Positions 16,506 through 25,625 are shown, numbered from the stretch's first letter. The stretch is 64,000 nt of DNA from Pseudomonas kairouanensis (GCF_004682055.1 NZ_QUZU01000003.1:170750-234749); one strand, 5' to 3'. The notes: generated by a model not told the origin, from the letters alone. Translations and numbers: made by a program.

Positions 16506-17198
16506 TCAGACCTGTCGGATTTCTTCGTCGGTCAGTGCCCGGTATTCGCCCGGTGCAAGCTCAGCATCCAGCACCAGAGGCCCCATCTGCTCCCGATGCA
16601 GGCCAATAACCTTGTTGTCGAAATGCCCGAACATGCGCTTCACCTGGTGATAACGCCCTTCGATAATGCTCAGTCGCGCTGTCGTCGGGCCCAACAGTTC
16701 CAAGTCGGCGGGTTGGGTGGTGAGGTCTTCGAATGCAAAGTACAGGCCCGCCGCAAAGGTGGCGGCGTACTCGGGGCCGATCGGCTGTTCTGTCTCTACC
16801 CGATAGATCTTGGGCAGCTTGGTCTGCGGTTGCGTGAGGCGCCGCGACCACTGGCCGTCATTGGTGATCAGCATCAGGCCCGTGGTATTGAAGTCCAGAC
16901 GACCGGCGATATGCAGATCGTCGATATCCGGCTCATCCAGCAGCTCAAGGACAGTCGGGTGCTGCGGGTCCGATGTGGCACTCACACACCCTTGGGGTTT
17001 GTGAAGCATGAAGTAGCGCGCCGGCTTGCCCGCTTGCACCACCTCATCGTCCACGCACACCTGGCTGAATGCCCGCACCTCGTGGTGAGGATCGCCAACC
17101 GCTACGCCATCCACCGTCACCCGCCGTTCAACCAGCAACAGGCGCACCTGTTTGCGATTGAACCGAGGAAGATTGCTGAGCAACCGATCAACCCGCAT
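16506..17198 (-). CDS. rsuA: 16S rRNA pseudouridine(516) synthase
   Basis: A 230-residue RsuA-type pseudouridine synthase. An S4 RNA-binding domain is about residues 1-55 (MRVDRLLSNLPRFNRKQVRLLLVERRVTVDG). The catalytic motif GRLDFNTTGL is residues 99-108, with catalytic D102, and the C-terminal EGRYHQVKRMFG motif identifies the RsuA/RluE/RluF branch. It modifies U516 of 16S rRNA. The gene overlaps the CWC-protein stop by one base and is probably co-transcribed with it. Confidence 0.9.
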   Translation of the reverse strand: MRVDRLLSNLPRFNRKQVRLLLVERRVTVDGVAVGDPHHEVRAFSQVCVDDEVVQAGKPARYFMLHKPQGCVSATSDPQHPTVLELLDEPDIDDLHIAGRLDFNTTGLMLITNDGQWSRRLTQPQTKLPKIYRVETEQPIGPEYAATFAAGLYFAFEDLTTQPADLELLGPTTARLSIIEGRYHQVKRMFGHFDNKVIGLHREQMGPLVLDAELAPGEYRALTDEEIRQV

Positions 17199-17410
17199 TA
17201 CGAGCGCTCGGTTGTGCGCAGCTGCTCATCTGCCTGGGCGCAGCGCGGGCACAGGCACGCTTTGTTGCGCAGTTCCTGCGGCAGGGCTTGGAGCACGGCC
17301 GGATCAATGGTGACGCTGTAGCACCAGCAGGCTTGGTCTGCGGTGCGTGGGTCAGCCAAGGAGCAGTCGTTACGGGCGCCGCAGGCGGGGCAGAGGGTTG
17401 CTGTGGTCAT
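17198..17410 (-). CDS. Cysteine-rich CWC family protein
   Basis: A 70-residue protein with eight cysteines: CPACGARNDC near the N-terminus, CWCYSVTID in the middle (the C-W-C signature naming the family) and CLCPRCAQ near the C-terminus. It is probably a small metal-binding protein of unknown role. It is common in gammaproteobacteria beside rsuA-like genes, as here, where its stop overlaps the rsuA start. Confidence 0.85.
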   Translation of the reverse strand: MTTATLCPACGARNDCSLADPRTADQACWCYSVTIDPAVLQALPQELRNKACLCPRCAQADEQLRTTERS

Positions 17411-17457
17411 GGGAGCATCGTGCAGGACGGGTCAATGCCTGCACGATACAGCGCTGG

Positions 17458-20400
17458 TCAGTCCCGTTCCAGCACCACGACCCGCTGGCCTGCGCCAATG
17501 CCGCTGCCCGGTTGCACGGGAATTTCCCGCACGATGCCCGCAAAGGGCGCCACCACCGGGATCTCCATTTTCATCGACTCCAGAATCACCAGCACATCGC
17601 CGGCCGCGACCCGCTCGCCGGTCGCCACCTGCACCTGCCAGAGGTTGCCGGCGATATGGCTGTCGATGCTGTACTCATTGGCCTGCAACGGTGTGTCATC
17701 CGCCATCGGCGCCGCCAGCTCTTCACTGTCGAAATGCGCCTGGCCGCTGGCGATCCAACGTTCACGTTCGGCGTTGAAGGCGTGTTGCTGTTGCTCACGG
17801 AACGCGCTGATGCCTTCGGCTTCGCGCGCCAGGAATGCCTGGTATTCGGTGAGGTTCAACTGGCTCTGTTCGATGCCCAGCTCGAAGCGGCCCAGCGGGA
17901 AGTCCCGACGGATCTGGAGCAACTCGTCAGCACTCACCGGGTAGAACCGGATCTGATCAAAGAAGCGCAAAAGCCACGGTTTGCCTTCAAACGCCGCCAC
18001 GTCCCGGTAGCGGTTCCACATCTGCAAGGTCCGCCCCACAAACTGATAACCGCCGGGGCCTTCCATGCCGTACACGCACAAGTAGGCGCCGCCGATACCC
18101 ACCGAGTTTTCGGCGGTCCAGGTACGCGCCGGGTTGTACTTGGTGGTCACCAGCCGATGACGCGGGTCCAGCGGCGTGGCCACCGGGGCGCCCAGGTACA
18201 CATCGCCCAGGCCCATCACCAGGTAGCTGGCATCGAACACGGTGTGGCGCACTTCATCGAGGTTGGCCAGGTCGTTGATGCGCCGGATGAACTCCAGGTT
18301 GCTCGGGCACCAGGGCGCGTCCTTGCGCACGGTGGTCATGTACTTTTCGATGGCCAGCTGGCACGCCGGGTCGTCCCACGACAGGGGCAAATGCACGATG
18401 CGCGAGGGCACTTGCAGGTTCTGCGTGGCACACACGGCGCTCCACTCGTGGGCGATCAGGGCCAGCAGGTCGGCGAGGGGCAGTTGTTCGGGCTGGTAGT
18501 GGACCTGCAGCGAACGGATGCCCGGCGTCAGGTCGATCACGCCCTTCAGTGCGAGGGTTTGCAGGGCTTGCATCAGGGCATGGGCGCGAAAGCGCAGCAC
18601 CAGGTCCAGCTCCGGCGCGCCGATCTCCAGCAGCAGGTGAGTATCACCGGCAAGGCGAGCTACCAGGCGCGTGTCAGCGTGGCCGATGTCCAGCACCACC
18701 GGCGACTCGATGACGTGAGAGGGCTGACTTGGCTCAGGCACCTGATCCCATTTCAAGGCAAGCGCACGGGCAGTCTTGAGGTTGACGGGCGCGAAGCGGA
18801 TTTTGTCCCCGGCCTTGAGTTGCCCCAGTTGCCACAGGTCTGCCTCGATCACCGTCACCGGGCATACAAACCCACCCAGGCTCGGCCCATCCGGCCCGAG
18901 GATCACCGGCATGTCCCCGGTAAAATCCACCGCGCCGATGGCATAGGGGTTGTCGTGGATATTCGACGGATGCAGCCCCGCTTCACCGCCATCGGTGCGT
19001 GCCCATTCAGGCTTGGGCCCGATCAGCCGCACGCCGGTGCGGCTGGAGTTGAAATGCACTTCCCATTGGGTGGCGAAGAAGGTGTCGATGTACGCAGGCT
19101 TGAAGTATTCCGGCGCGCCGTGGGGGCCGTAGATCACCCGCAGGGTGCGTGTGGGCGGCAATGGCTGGGCTATCAGCTGGTGCCCCGCACTCACATCGGT
19201 CAACGGCAACAGATGCAACACATCCCCGGCCCGCAATGCCCGCCCACCATGCCCGCCAAACTGGCCGAGGGTGAAGGTGCTTTTGCTGCCCAGGTAGTCC
19301 GGCACTTGCAGGCCGCCGCGCAGGCATAGGTAACTGCGTGCGCCGGCACCGGCGAGGGTGCCCAGGCTCAATACCGAACCGGCCGCGATCAGCAACGCGG
19401 TATTCATCGGCACCGGTTGATCGTCCAGCAGCAGCGGAATGTCTGCACCAGTGACGGCGACCACCGCCGCACAATTAAAGCGCAGCAGCGGCCCGCTCAT
19501 GGTGATTTCCAGCGCGGCGGCGCCGTCACTATTACCCAGCAGACGATTGCCCAGGCGCAGCGCGCGACTGTCCATCGGCCCTGACGGCGGCACGCCCACG
19601 GCCCAGTAACCGAGGCGGCCGGGATAGTCCTGCACACTGGTTTGTGTGCCGGCGCTGAGCACTTCGAAGGTGTCGGCGGTGTAGACCAGGTCTTCCAGGC
19701 AACGGGTCCACGGCCGGCCGCTGGCGAAGGGCGGGGCGAGCAGGATCTGGCGCAGGTAATCGCGGTTGGTTTCCACGCCGTAGAGTTGGCTGTGGCTCAA
19801 GGCCTGATGCAGATCCAGGCGTGCCTGTTCGCGGGTGGGCGCCCAGGCGATCAGCTTGGCGATCATCGGGTCGAAGTACGGTGGGATCTCGCAACCGGCT
19901 TGCACCCAAGTGTCGATGCGCAGGCCCTCGGCCGCCGGGAACTCCACGCAGGTCAGCAGGCCTGGGCTGGGCTGGAAATCCCGGCCTGGGTCTTCGGCAT
20001 ACAACCGTGCCTGAATCGCATGGCCTTGCGGTTTCAATACCAGCTCATTCAACGGCGGCAGTTCACCCGCCGCCAATTGCACCATCCAACGCACCAGGTC
20101 CACGCCCCACACCTGCTCGGTGACGCCGTGTTCCACCTGCAACCGGGTGTTCACTTCAAGGAAGTAGAAGCGGCCATCGGCGCTGTCAAAGATAAATTCC
20201 ACGGTGCCTGCACTGCGGTAATTCACCGCCTTGGCCAGGCTGATGGCGGCCGCGCACAGTGCATCGGCCATGCCGTCGGGCAGGTTCGGTGCCGGGGTTT
20301 CCTCAAGCACCTTCTGGTTGCGCCGCTGCACCGAGCAGTCGCGCACGCCCAGGGCGATGACCTCACCGGCGCCATCGCCAAACACCTGCACTTCCAGGTG

Positions 20401-21018
20401 GCGCGCGTGCTGGATGTACTTCTCGATAAACACACCGCCATCGCTGAAGTTGTTTTGCCCAAGGCGCTTGACCGCTTCGAAGGACTCACTCAGTTCTGCG
20501 GCGCTGCGGCATACGCGCATGCCAATGCCGCCACCGCCTGCGGTACTTTTGAGCATTACCGGGTAGCCCACCTGGTCGGCGGCCAGCAGGGCGGCGTCGA
20601 GGCTGTCGAGCAGTTCGGTGCCTTCCAGCAACGGGATCTGGTGGTGCTTGGCCAGGGCCCGGGCAGTGTGCTTGAGGCCGAACACCCGCAGTTGTTCTGG
20701 CGTCGGGCCGACAAAGGCGATGCCAGCATTTTCGCAGGCCTCGGCAAAGGCGGCGTTTTCTGACAGGAAGCCATAGCCCGGATGGATGGCCTTGGCACCG
20801 CAGGCCTTGGCGGTGGCGAGGATTTTTTCCACCGCCAGGTAAGTGCTCGCCGCCGCGCCTTCACCGAGGCTGTAGGCTTCGTCGGCTTGCTGGATATGCA
20901 GGCTGGCGGCATCGGCTTGCGCGTACACCGCGATGCCTTTGACGTGCAACTCGCGCAAGGTGCGCAGGATGCGGCACGCGATGGCGCCACGGTTGGCGAT
21001 CAAGAGTTTTTCGAACAT
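17458..21018 (-). CDS. Urea/guanidine carboxylase (biotin-dependent)
   Basis: A 1186-residue single-chain biotin carboxylase of the urea carboxylase family. Domains in order: biotin carboxylase (1 to about 450; MFEKLLIANRGAIACRI, ATP-grasp GGGGIGMRVC, EVNTRLQVEHGVTE), an AHS2/KipA-like carboxyltransferase part (about 470-770), an AHS1/KipI-like part (about 800-1030) and a biotinyl domain with the biotin lysine K1150 in ESMKMEI. It carboxylates urea or, in riboswitch-linked loci such as this one, guanidine. The ykkC riboswitch and DUF1989 genes in the same locus favour guanidine. It is last in the locus, separated from the preceding gene by 259 bp that contain a REP pair. No allophanate hydrolase follows. 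Confidence 0.92.
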   Translation of the reverse strand: MFEKLLIANRGAIACRILRTLRELHVKGIAVYAQADAASLHIQQADEAYSLGEGAAASTYLAVEKILATAKACGAKAIHPGYGFLSENAAFAEACENAGIAFVGPTPEQLRVFGLKHTARALAKHHQIPLLEGTELLDSLDAALLAADQVGYPVMLKSTAGGGGIGMRVCRSAAELSESFEAVKRLGQNNFSDGGVFIEKYIQHARHLEVQVFGDGAGEVIALGVRDCSVQRRNQKVLEETPAPNLPDGMADALCAAAISLAKAVNYRSAGTVEFIFDSADGRFYFLEVNTRLQVEHGVTEQVWGVDLVRWMVQLAAGELPPLNELVLKPQGHAIQARLYAEDPGRDFQPSPGLLTCVEFPAAEGLRIDTWVQAGCEIPPYFDPMIAKLIAWAPTREQARLDLHQALSHSQLYGVETNRDYLRQILLAPPFASGRPWTRCLEDLVYTADTFEVLSAGTQTSVQDYPGRLGYWAVGVPPSGPMDSRALRLGNRLLGNSDGAAALEITMSGPLLRFNCAAVVAVTGADIPLLLDDQPVPMNTALLIAAGSVLSLGTLAGAGARSYLCLRGGLQVPDYLGSKSTFTLGQFGGHGGRALRAGDVLHLLPLTDVSAGHQLIAQPLPPTRTLRVIYGPHGAPEYFKPAYIDTFFATQWEVHFNSSRTGVRLIGPKPEWARTDGGEAGLHPSNIHDNPYAIGAVDFTGDMPVILGPDGPSLGGFVCPVTVIEADLWQLGQLKAGDKIRFAPVNLKTARALALKWDQVPEPSQPSHVIESPVVLDIGHADTRLVARLAGDTHLLLEIGAPELDLVLRFRAHALMQALQTLALKGVIDLTPGIRSLQVHYQPEQLPLADLLALIAHEWSAVCATQNLQVPSRIVHLPLSWDDPACQLAIEKYMTTVRKDAPWCPSNLEFIRRINDLANLDEVRHTVFDASYLVMGLGDVYLGAPVATPLDPRHRLVTTKYNPARTWTAENSVGIGGAYLCVYGMEGPGGYQFVGRTLQMWNRYRDVAAFEGKPWLLRFFDQIRFYPVSADELLQIRRDFPLGRFELGIEQSQLNLTEYQAFLAREAEGISAFREQQQHAFNAERERWIASGQAHFDSEELAAPMADDTPLQANEYSIDSHIAGNLWQVQVATGERVAAGDVLVILESMKMEIPVVAPFAGIVREIPVQPGSGIGAGQRVVVLERD

Positions 21019-21102
21019 GGCAAAACCCTGCGGGCCGTCCCGCAAAGTGAAGGTGACGCTACGGTCGTCCGCAGCGCAAATTCCGAAATCAGTGGAGATC
21101 CA

Positions 21103-21194
21103 AATGTGGGAGCGGGCTTGCTCGCGAACGCGGAGTTTCAGTGACAGATGCACTTGCTGACACACCGTATTCGCGAGCAAGCCCGCTCCCACAT
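21103..21194. repeat. Paired inverted REP element
   Basis: ATGTGGGAGCGGGCTTGCTC and the exact complementary arm ending at 21194 flank about 45 bp. It sits between the carboxylase gene and its upstream DUF1989 neighbour, inside the guanidine locus. Confidence 0.9.
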
Positions 21195-21277
21195 GTTTGA
21201 CCCTCAGTGTTTGTTAAGGCACTGCCCGGCGCGGGATTGGCACAGGGTGAACAGCCAAAGGCGCAAGCGCTTTAATT

Positions 21278-21907
21278 TCAGTTCCATACCAGCAGCTCCG
21301 CAGGGGTGGGGTTGTAGGCATTGCACGGGTTGTTCAGTTGCGGGCAGTTGGAAATCAACACGATCACATCCATTTGCGCGCGCAAATCCACGTACTTGCC
21401 GGGGGCGGAAATACCGTCCTCAAACGTCAGCCCACCGTCGGCTGTCACCGGCACATTCATGAAGAAATTGATGTTCGGCCCGATGTCGCCCTTGCCCAGT
21501 CGCCCGTCGTGGACGCAGGCCCGCAGGTAGTTGTCGCGGCAGCTGTGCATGTAGCGTTTTTCCAGGGCGTAGCGCACGGTGTTGCTCTCCTGGGCGCAGG
21601 CGCCGCCCAGGGTGTCGTGGCGCCCGCAGGTGTCCTCGACGATGGTCAGCATCGGCTGGCCCAGGTTGGAATACAGCACGCTGCCGGTGCCCAAGTACAC
21701 GCTGTTCTGCCTGCGCAGGGTGCGCTGCACGTCGTAGCGTTCCTTGGGGTTTTTGACGCTGTAGAACAGCGTGTCGACCGCCTGGTTGCCCTCAAGGTCG
21801 AGGATGCGCAGGGTCTGGCCGGCCTTGACCTCCATCAGCCACGGCTCGCCGGCGGGGATGGTGGCGCGGTACACCGCGGCCTCAGGTTGTTTCAATGCGA
21901 TAGACAT
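21278..21907 (-). CDS. DUF1989 protein, carboxyguanidine deiminase-type subunit (UAAP2)
   Basis: A 209-residue urea-carboxylase-associated protein. DUF1989 features are visible: [53 protein letters not shown] (probable metal-site cysteine and histidine), [12 protein letters not shown] and the C-terminal [16 protein letters not shown]. Paired DUF1989 proteins in guanidine loci form the heteromeric carboxyguanidine deiminase (CgdAB), which converts carboxyguanidine to allophanate and ammonia. It is 9 bp from the other subunit's gene and clearly co-transcribed. Substrate assignment is from locus context. Confidence 0.88.
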   Translation of the reverse strand: MSIALKQPEAAVYRATIPAGEPWLMEVKAGQTLRILDLEGNQAVDTLFYSVKNPKERYDVQRTLRRQNSVYLGTGSVLYSNLGQPMLTIVEDTCGRHDTLGGACAQESNTVRYALEKRYMHSCRDNYLRACVHDGRLGKGDIGPNINFFMNVPVTADGGLTFEDGISAPGKYVDLRAQMDVIVLISNCPQLNNPCNAYNPTPAELLVWN

Positions 21908-21916
21908 GATGGCTCC

Positions 21917-22642
21917 TCAGGCGAACAGACGGTCGGTGTTGATAAAGCCGCGCTCGTTTTCCGGGCGCGAGGTGCGGCAGTGTTCGGCGACGCTTTGGTC
22001 GGCGTTCATCCAGCTCAGTTTCAGCGGTTGGGGCGCGTAGACGGGGTTGGGGTCCATCGGGTGTTGCAGGGCGGTGAGCACCACCAGGGTGTCCATCGGT
22101 GCGTAGAGCTCGATGTAGTCACCGGCCTTGGAATTGCCCGGCACAAAGTGCAGGCCGCCGTCGCCATCCACGCTGACGCGGCTGAACAGGTTGAGGGTCA
22201 TCAGCAGGTCGGACAGGCCCAGGCCCCACTTGCCCAGCTCCACCAGCAGGTTGTCGGTGCCGTTGCGGAAGAAACCATTGCGCAGCTCCTGATAGCGCCC
22301 CTGGCCGTATTTTTCGGCGACTTCGCTGGCGCAGAGCACACCGCCGATGCTGTCACTCCAGCCGCAGGTGTCGGCGGTGATGGCGGCCAGCACGCGACCC
22401 ATGTCCGAGTACAGGCAGTGGCCCGTGGTGAGCTTGGCGGTGTGTTGGCATTTGAGGCTGTCGGGCAGGTTCAGGCGCTCGGTTTTTTCGTTGGCATTGA
22501 GCAAGGTGAGGCTGACGTTGGCACCGCCGCGCAGGTCGGTGAGGCGCAGCAGTTGGCCGCGCTTGAGCACGAAAGAACGGTGGCCGCCGCCGGGCAGCAT
22601 TTCTTCGGCAAACGGTGGGAACAGTGGGGTGGAATCGGTCAT
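21917..22642 (-). CDS. DUF1989 protein, carboxyguanidine deiminase-type subunit (UAAP1)
   Basis: A 241-residue DUF1989 paralogue of the next gene. It contains LPGGGHRSFVLKRGQLLRLTDLRGGANVSLTLLNA, a likely metal-site segment TADTCGWSDSIGGVLCA, and LMTLNLFSRVSVDGDGGLHFVPGNSKAGDYIEL. The divergence between the two paralogues fits two distinct subunits of one enzyme. Its ATG overlaps the end of the ABC ATPase gene by 4 bp, which ties the enzyme to the transporter in one transcript. Confidence 0.88.
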   Translation of the reverse strand: MTDSTPLFPPFAEEMLPGGGHRSFVLKRGQLLRLTDLRGGANVSLTLLNANEKTERLNLPDSLKCQHTAKLTTGHCLYSDMGRVLAAITADTCGWSDSIGGVLCASEVAEKYGQGRYQELRNGFFRNGTDNLLVELGKWGLGLSDLLMTLNLFSRVSVDGDGGLHFVPGNSKAGDYIELYAPMDTLVVLTALQHPMDPNPVYAPQPLKLSWMNADQSVAEHCRTSRPENERGFINTDRLFA

Positions 22643-23403
22643 TGGGCTGTCGCTCCAAGTTCAGCGGCGAGCGCCTTGCGGCGTTCGCTGTTCAAAGGGA
22701 TGTCGTAGGTGATGCGGGCGCCATAGGCACCGGGGGCGTGGGGGTCGACGCGGACCTTGTCGAACACCAGCAGGCGCGTGCCGAGGCTGAAGCCTTCGCT
22801 GAGGTCGTGGGTGACCATGAACACCGTCAGCCGGGTTTCGCGCCACAGCTCCAGCAGCAACTGGTGCATGTCTTTGCGAATGCCCGGGTCGAGGGCGCCG
22901 AAGGGTTCGTCCAGCAGCAACACGCGGGGTTTCATGATCAGGGCCTGGGCGATGGCCAGGCGTTGCTGCATACCGCCGGAGAGTTGCGCCGGGTACTTGT
23001 CCAGGGCATGCCCGAGACCGACTTTATACAGCAGCGCAGCGGCCTGTTCCCGGGCGTCTCGCTTGGCCTGGCCAAACAGCCGGCCCAGCAGGCGCGAGCG
23101 GGGCAACTCAAGGCCCAGGGCGACGTTGTCCAGCACGCTCAAATGCGGGAACACCGAATAGCGCTGGAACACCACGCCACGGCTGGCATCCGGCTCGGCG
23201 GCCAGCGGTTGGCCGTCCAGCAGGATCTGGCCCTTGCTCGCGGTTTCCTGGCCCAACAGCAGGCGCAGGAAGGTGGACTTGCCACAGCCGGAGGTGCCCA
23301 CCAGGGTGCAGAACTCCCCTTCGGCCACCTGCAGGTTGAGCCCTTCGAGCACCACCTGGTCGCCATAGCGCTGCCACACATTGTTGACGCTGATAAAGCT
23401 CAT
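22639..23403 (-). CDS. ABC transporter ATP-binding protein (guanidine/urea locus)
   Basis: A 254-residue NitT/TauT/SsuB-type ATPase. Walker A is GTSGCGKST near residues 37-45, the signature is LSGGMQQRL near 141-149, Walker B is VLLLDEPFGALD near 161-172, and the switch histidine is in MVTHDLSEG. It powers uptake through the adjacent permease. It overlaps the permease by 4 bp (ATGA) upstream and the UAAP1 gene by 4 bp downstream, so the block is tightly coupled. Confidence 0.92.
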   Translation of the reverse strand: MSFISVNNVWQRYGDQVVLEGLNLQVAEGEFCTLVGTSGCGKSTFLRLLLGQETASKGQILLDGQPLAAEPDASRGVVFQRYSVFPHLSVLDNVALGLELPRSRLLGRLFGQAKRDAREQAAALLYKVGLGHALDKYPAQLSGGMQQRLAIAQALIMKPRVLLLDEPFGALDPGIRKDMHQLLLELWRETRLTVFMVTHDLSEGFSLGTRLLVFDKVRVDPHAPGAYGARITYDIPLNSERRKALAAELGATAQ

Positions 23404-24215
23404 GCCCGCGCTCCTTCGTACCAGGGGAACGCGCGTCGGGTCAGGGCCTTGAGGCCCCAGTCCATCAGCCAGGCGAGCAGGGTGATCCACACCACGTAGG
23501 GCAAAATCACGTCCATCGCCAGGTAGCGGCGTACCAGGAAAATCCGGTAGCCCAGGCCGTCGGTGGAGGCAATGGCCTCGGCGGCGATCAGGAACAACCA
23601 CGCCGAGCCCAGCATCAGCCGCAGCGAGATCAGCAGGCGCGGCAGCAACTGTGGCAATACCACCCGCAGCATCAGGGTCCAGGTGGACGCACCGAGGGTC
23701 TGCGCTTTCACCAGCAACTCGACGGGAATTTCCCGCGCGCGCTGTTCCAGGTCTCGCGCCAAGGCCGGGGTGATGCCGATGACGATCAGCATCACTTTCG
23801 ACAACTCCCCCAGCCCAAACACAATGAACAGGATCGGCAGGATCGCCAGCGGCGGCACCATCGACAGCACCGTCAGCAGCGGCGACAAGGGGGCACCAAA
23901 CAGCGGCAAGGTGCCGGCGGCGATACCCAGGCACAGGCCGGCGAGGGCGCTGATCCCCAGGCCGATCGCCAGGCGCTGCAGGCTCGATGCAGTGTCTTGC
24001 CACAGCAGGTATTCACCGGTGCGGCTGTCGGCGCTGAAGGCCAGGCGCTTTATGGCGTCGCCCATTTGCATGGCGCTGGGCAGCAGCTTGTCGTTGGGGT
24101 TGTCTGCCAGGCGCTCGGCCGAGCCTACGAAGTAGGCGAACAGCAGCAGGGCGAAGGGCAGCAACACCAACAGCAGGCGGCTGGCGCGTTCCGGGTGACG
24201 GTTGATCAGGCGCAT
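23400..24215 (-). CDS. ABC transporter permease (guanidine/urea locus)
   Basis: A 271-residue binding-protein-dependent permease with about six transmembrane segments. The cytoplasmic EAA-type loop is KAQTLGASTWTLMLRVVLPQLLPRLL near residues 169-194. It belongs to the NitT/TauT class of small-molecule importers. It lies between the binding-protein gene (12 bp away) and the ATPase gene (4-bp overlap). Confidence 0.92.
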   Translation of the reverse strand: MRLINRHPERASRLLLVLLPFALLLFAYFVGSAERLADNPNDKLLPSAMQMGDAIKRLAFSADSRTGEYLLWQDTASSLQRLAIGLGISALAGLCLGIAAGTLPLFGAPLSPLLTVLSMVPPLAILPILFIVFGLGELSKVMLIVIGITPALARDLEQRAREIPVELLVKAQTLGASTWTLMLRVVLPQLLPRLLISLRLMLGSAWLFLIAAEAIASTDGLGYRIFLVRRYLAMDVILPYVVWITLLAWLMDWGLKALTRRAFPWYEGARA

Positions 24216-24227
24216 GGCCAGGTCCTC

Positions 24228-25295
24228 TTACAGCGTGCCGTCGGCGGCCATCTGCACGTAGCTGGGGTCGAAATGCAGCTTGAGGTTGGCGGTGTCGCCG
24301 CTGGTCACGCCATTGGCAAAGCTCATGCCCACGGCGCTGGTGTCCTTGGCGCCCTCACCGAGCAGGCCGTGTTCAAACGAGAACTCGGCGACCTTGCGCA
24401 TGGTGGTCGGCAATTGCTTGCTGGTGGCAAACGCCAGGGCTTCCTGGGGCGTGGCGAACAGCTTGGTGGTGTCCAGTTGCGCCTGGAAACCCTTGAGGTC
24501 GGTACCGGAAGCCTTGGCCATGTGTTCCAGGGCCTCGGTGCTGGCGGCGCCCTTGGCGTTCATCAGTGCGACCGTTTCGAACCAGGCACCGGTGAGGGCT
24601 TTGCCCAGGGCCGGGTTGTCTTTGAGGACTTGGGTGTTGACCACCATCATGTCCATGATTTCGCCCGGAACTTTGCTGGAGTCGAATACCTCGGTCACGC
24701 CCGGCTTGGCCTTGATCTCGGAAAGCATCGGGTTCCAGGTGGTCACGGCCTGCACTTGGTCGGTGTTGAAGGCGGCGGCGATGTCGGCGTCGGAGGTGTT
24801 GACCACTTTCAGGTCTTTTTCGGTGAGGTCGGCCGACTCCAGTGCACGGGCCAGCAGGTAGTGGGACACCGAGAGTTCCACCAGGTTGACGTTCATGCCC
24901 TTGAGGTCGGCCACGGTCTTGCCAGTGCCCTTGATCACCACGCCGTCGTTGCCGTTGGAGAAGTCGCTGACCACCAGTGCGGTGCTGTCCACGCCACCGG
25001 CGGCGGGGATGGTGAGGGCGTCCATGTTGGTCATGGTGCAGCCGTCGAATTGGCCGGCTGTGTATTGGTTGATGGATTCGACGTAGTCATTGAGTTGCAC
25101 CATGTCGATGGTGATGCCGTATTTCTTCGCCCACTTGTCGAGGATGCCTTGGCTGCCGGCGTATTCCCACGGCATCCAGCCAGCGTAAATGGTCCAGCAC
25201 ACGCTGAAGTGATCTTTGGGGGCGGCTTGGGCCTGGACGCTCAACACGGCGGCAAACGCGGCGGCGAGCAGGGCGGGTAATCGTAGCGAGGGCAT
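24228..25295 (-). CDS. ABC transporter substrate-binding protein (guanidine/urea locus)
   Basis: A 355-residue periplasmic binding protein with a Sec signal peptide (MPSLRLPALLAAAFAAVLSVQAQA). The mature protein begins APKDHFSVCWTIYAGWMPWEYA and shows the NMT1/TauA-like two-lobed pattern, with MVQLNDYVESINQYTAGQFDGCTMTNMDAL near residues 70-99. It is the family that accompanies riboswitch-linked urea/guanidine carboxylases. The start at 25295 was chosen for the signal peptide and the GGAG about six bases upstream. It is the first gene after the riboswitch, with a leader of about 60 nt after the aptamer. Confidence 0.9.
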   Translation of the reverse strand: MPSLRLPALLAAAFAAVLSVQAQAAPKDHFSVCWTIYAGWMPWEYAGSQGILDKWAKKYGITIDMVQLNDYVESINQYTAGQFDGCTMTNMDALTIPAAGGVDSTALVVSDFSNGNDGVVIKGTGKTVADLKGMNVNLVELSVSHYLLARALESADLTEKDLKVVNTSDADIAAAFNTDQVQAVTTWNPMLSEIKAKPGVTEVFDSSKVPGEIMDMMVVNTQVLKDNPALGKALTGAWFETVALMNAKGAASTEALEHMAKASGTDLKGFQAQLDTTKLFATPQEALAFATSKQLPTTMRKVAEFSFEHGLLGEGAKDTSAVGMSFANGVTSGDTANLKLHFDPSYVQMAADGTL

Positions 25296-25355
25296 GGGGC
25301 TTCTCCAGTTGATCAAGGGCGAGCAGGAGCAACGCGGCACCGTGAACGGTGGCTT

Positions 25356-25450
25356 GTCTCCCGGGCTTTTATCCCGCCGTGTAACCTCAACTGGAGGTCG
25401 CCAACTCTCGGACCAGCCACTCGCTTTACGCGAGCCGGAACCCTAGTCGG
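25356..25450 (-). promoter_or_regulatory. Guanidine-I (ykkC) riboswitch aptamer
   Basis: The minus-strand RNA contains all conserved ykkC blocks in order: CTAGGGTTCCGG, CTGGTCCGAGAG, ACACGGCGGGATAAAAG and CCCGGGAGA. The first two lie on either side of a GCTCGCG..CGAGTG stem. This class binds free guanidinium and turns on guanidine exporters or carboxylase operons. Here it precedes the transporter/DUF1989/carboxylase genes. A small hairpin (CACCG-TTCA-CGGTG, 25339-25352) follows without a U run, so the expression platform is not an obvious intrinsic terminator. Confidence 0.95.
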
Positions 25451-25504
25451 CCATTGCAAATTGTGGTGCCGCGAACCTGTTATCAATCCTGCACGACAGA
25501 GCCA

Positions 25505-25522
25505 AAGCGAGAGTCGTGCCAA
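25505..25522 (-). promoter_or_regulatory. Sigma-54 promoter candidate for the guanidine operon
   Basis: The minus strand reads TTGGCACGACTCTCGCTT, with GG (25520-25519) and GC (25508-25507) separated by exactly ten bases and a full TTGGCACG -24 box. The predicted start is near 25495, about 45 bases before the riboswitch core. This implies nitrogen control. Confidence 0.65.
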
Positions 25523-25584
25523 GTGGCTGGGATGCCCGGTTTATCAGCCGGGCACCCCAGGAGGGACGTTGAGGAGGAGGGGCG

Positions 25585-25613
25585 AGTGCATCACGCGGGT
25601 GCGCCGATGCACT
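25585..25613. promoter_or_regulatory. Inverted repeat, possible NtrC enhancer site
   Basis: AGTGCATC (25585-25592) and GATGCACT (25606-25613) are perfect inverted arms. Within them TGCATC-N5-GGTGCG (25587-25603) resembles the NtrC consensus TGCACC-N5-GGTGCA. The site is about 70-80 bp upstream of the sigma-54 promoter and just past the chemoreceptor stop codon. Confidence 0.4.
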
Positions 25614-25625
25614 GCAATGAAGCGC

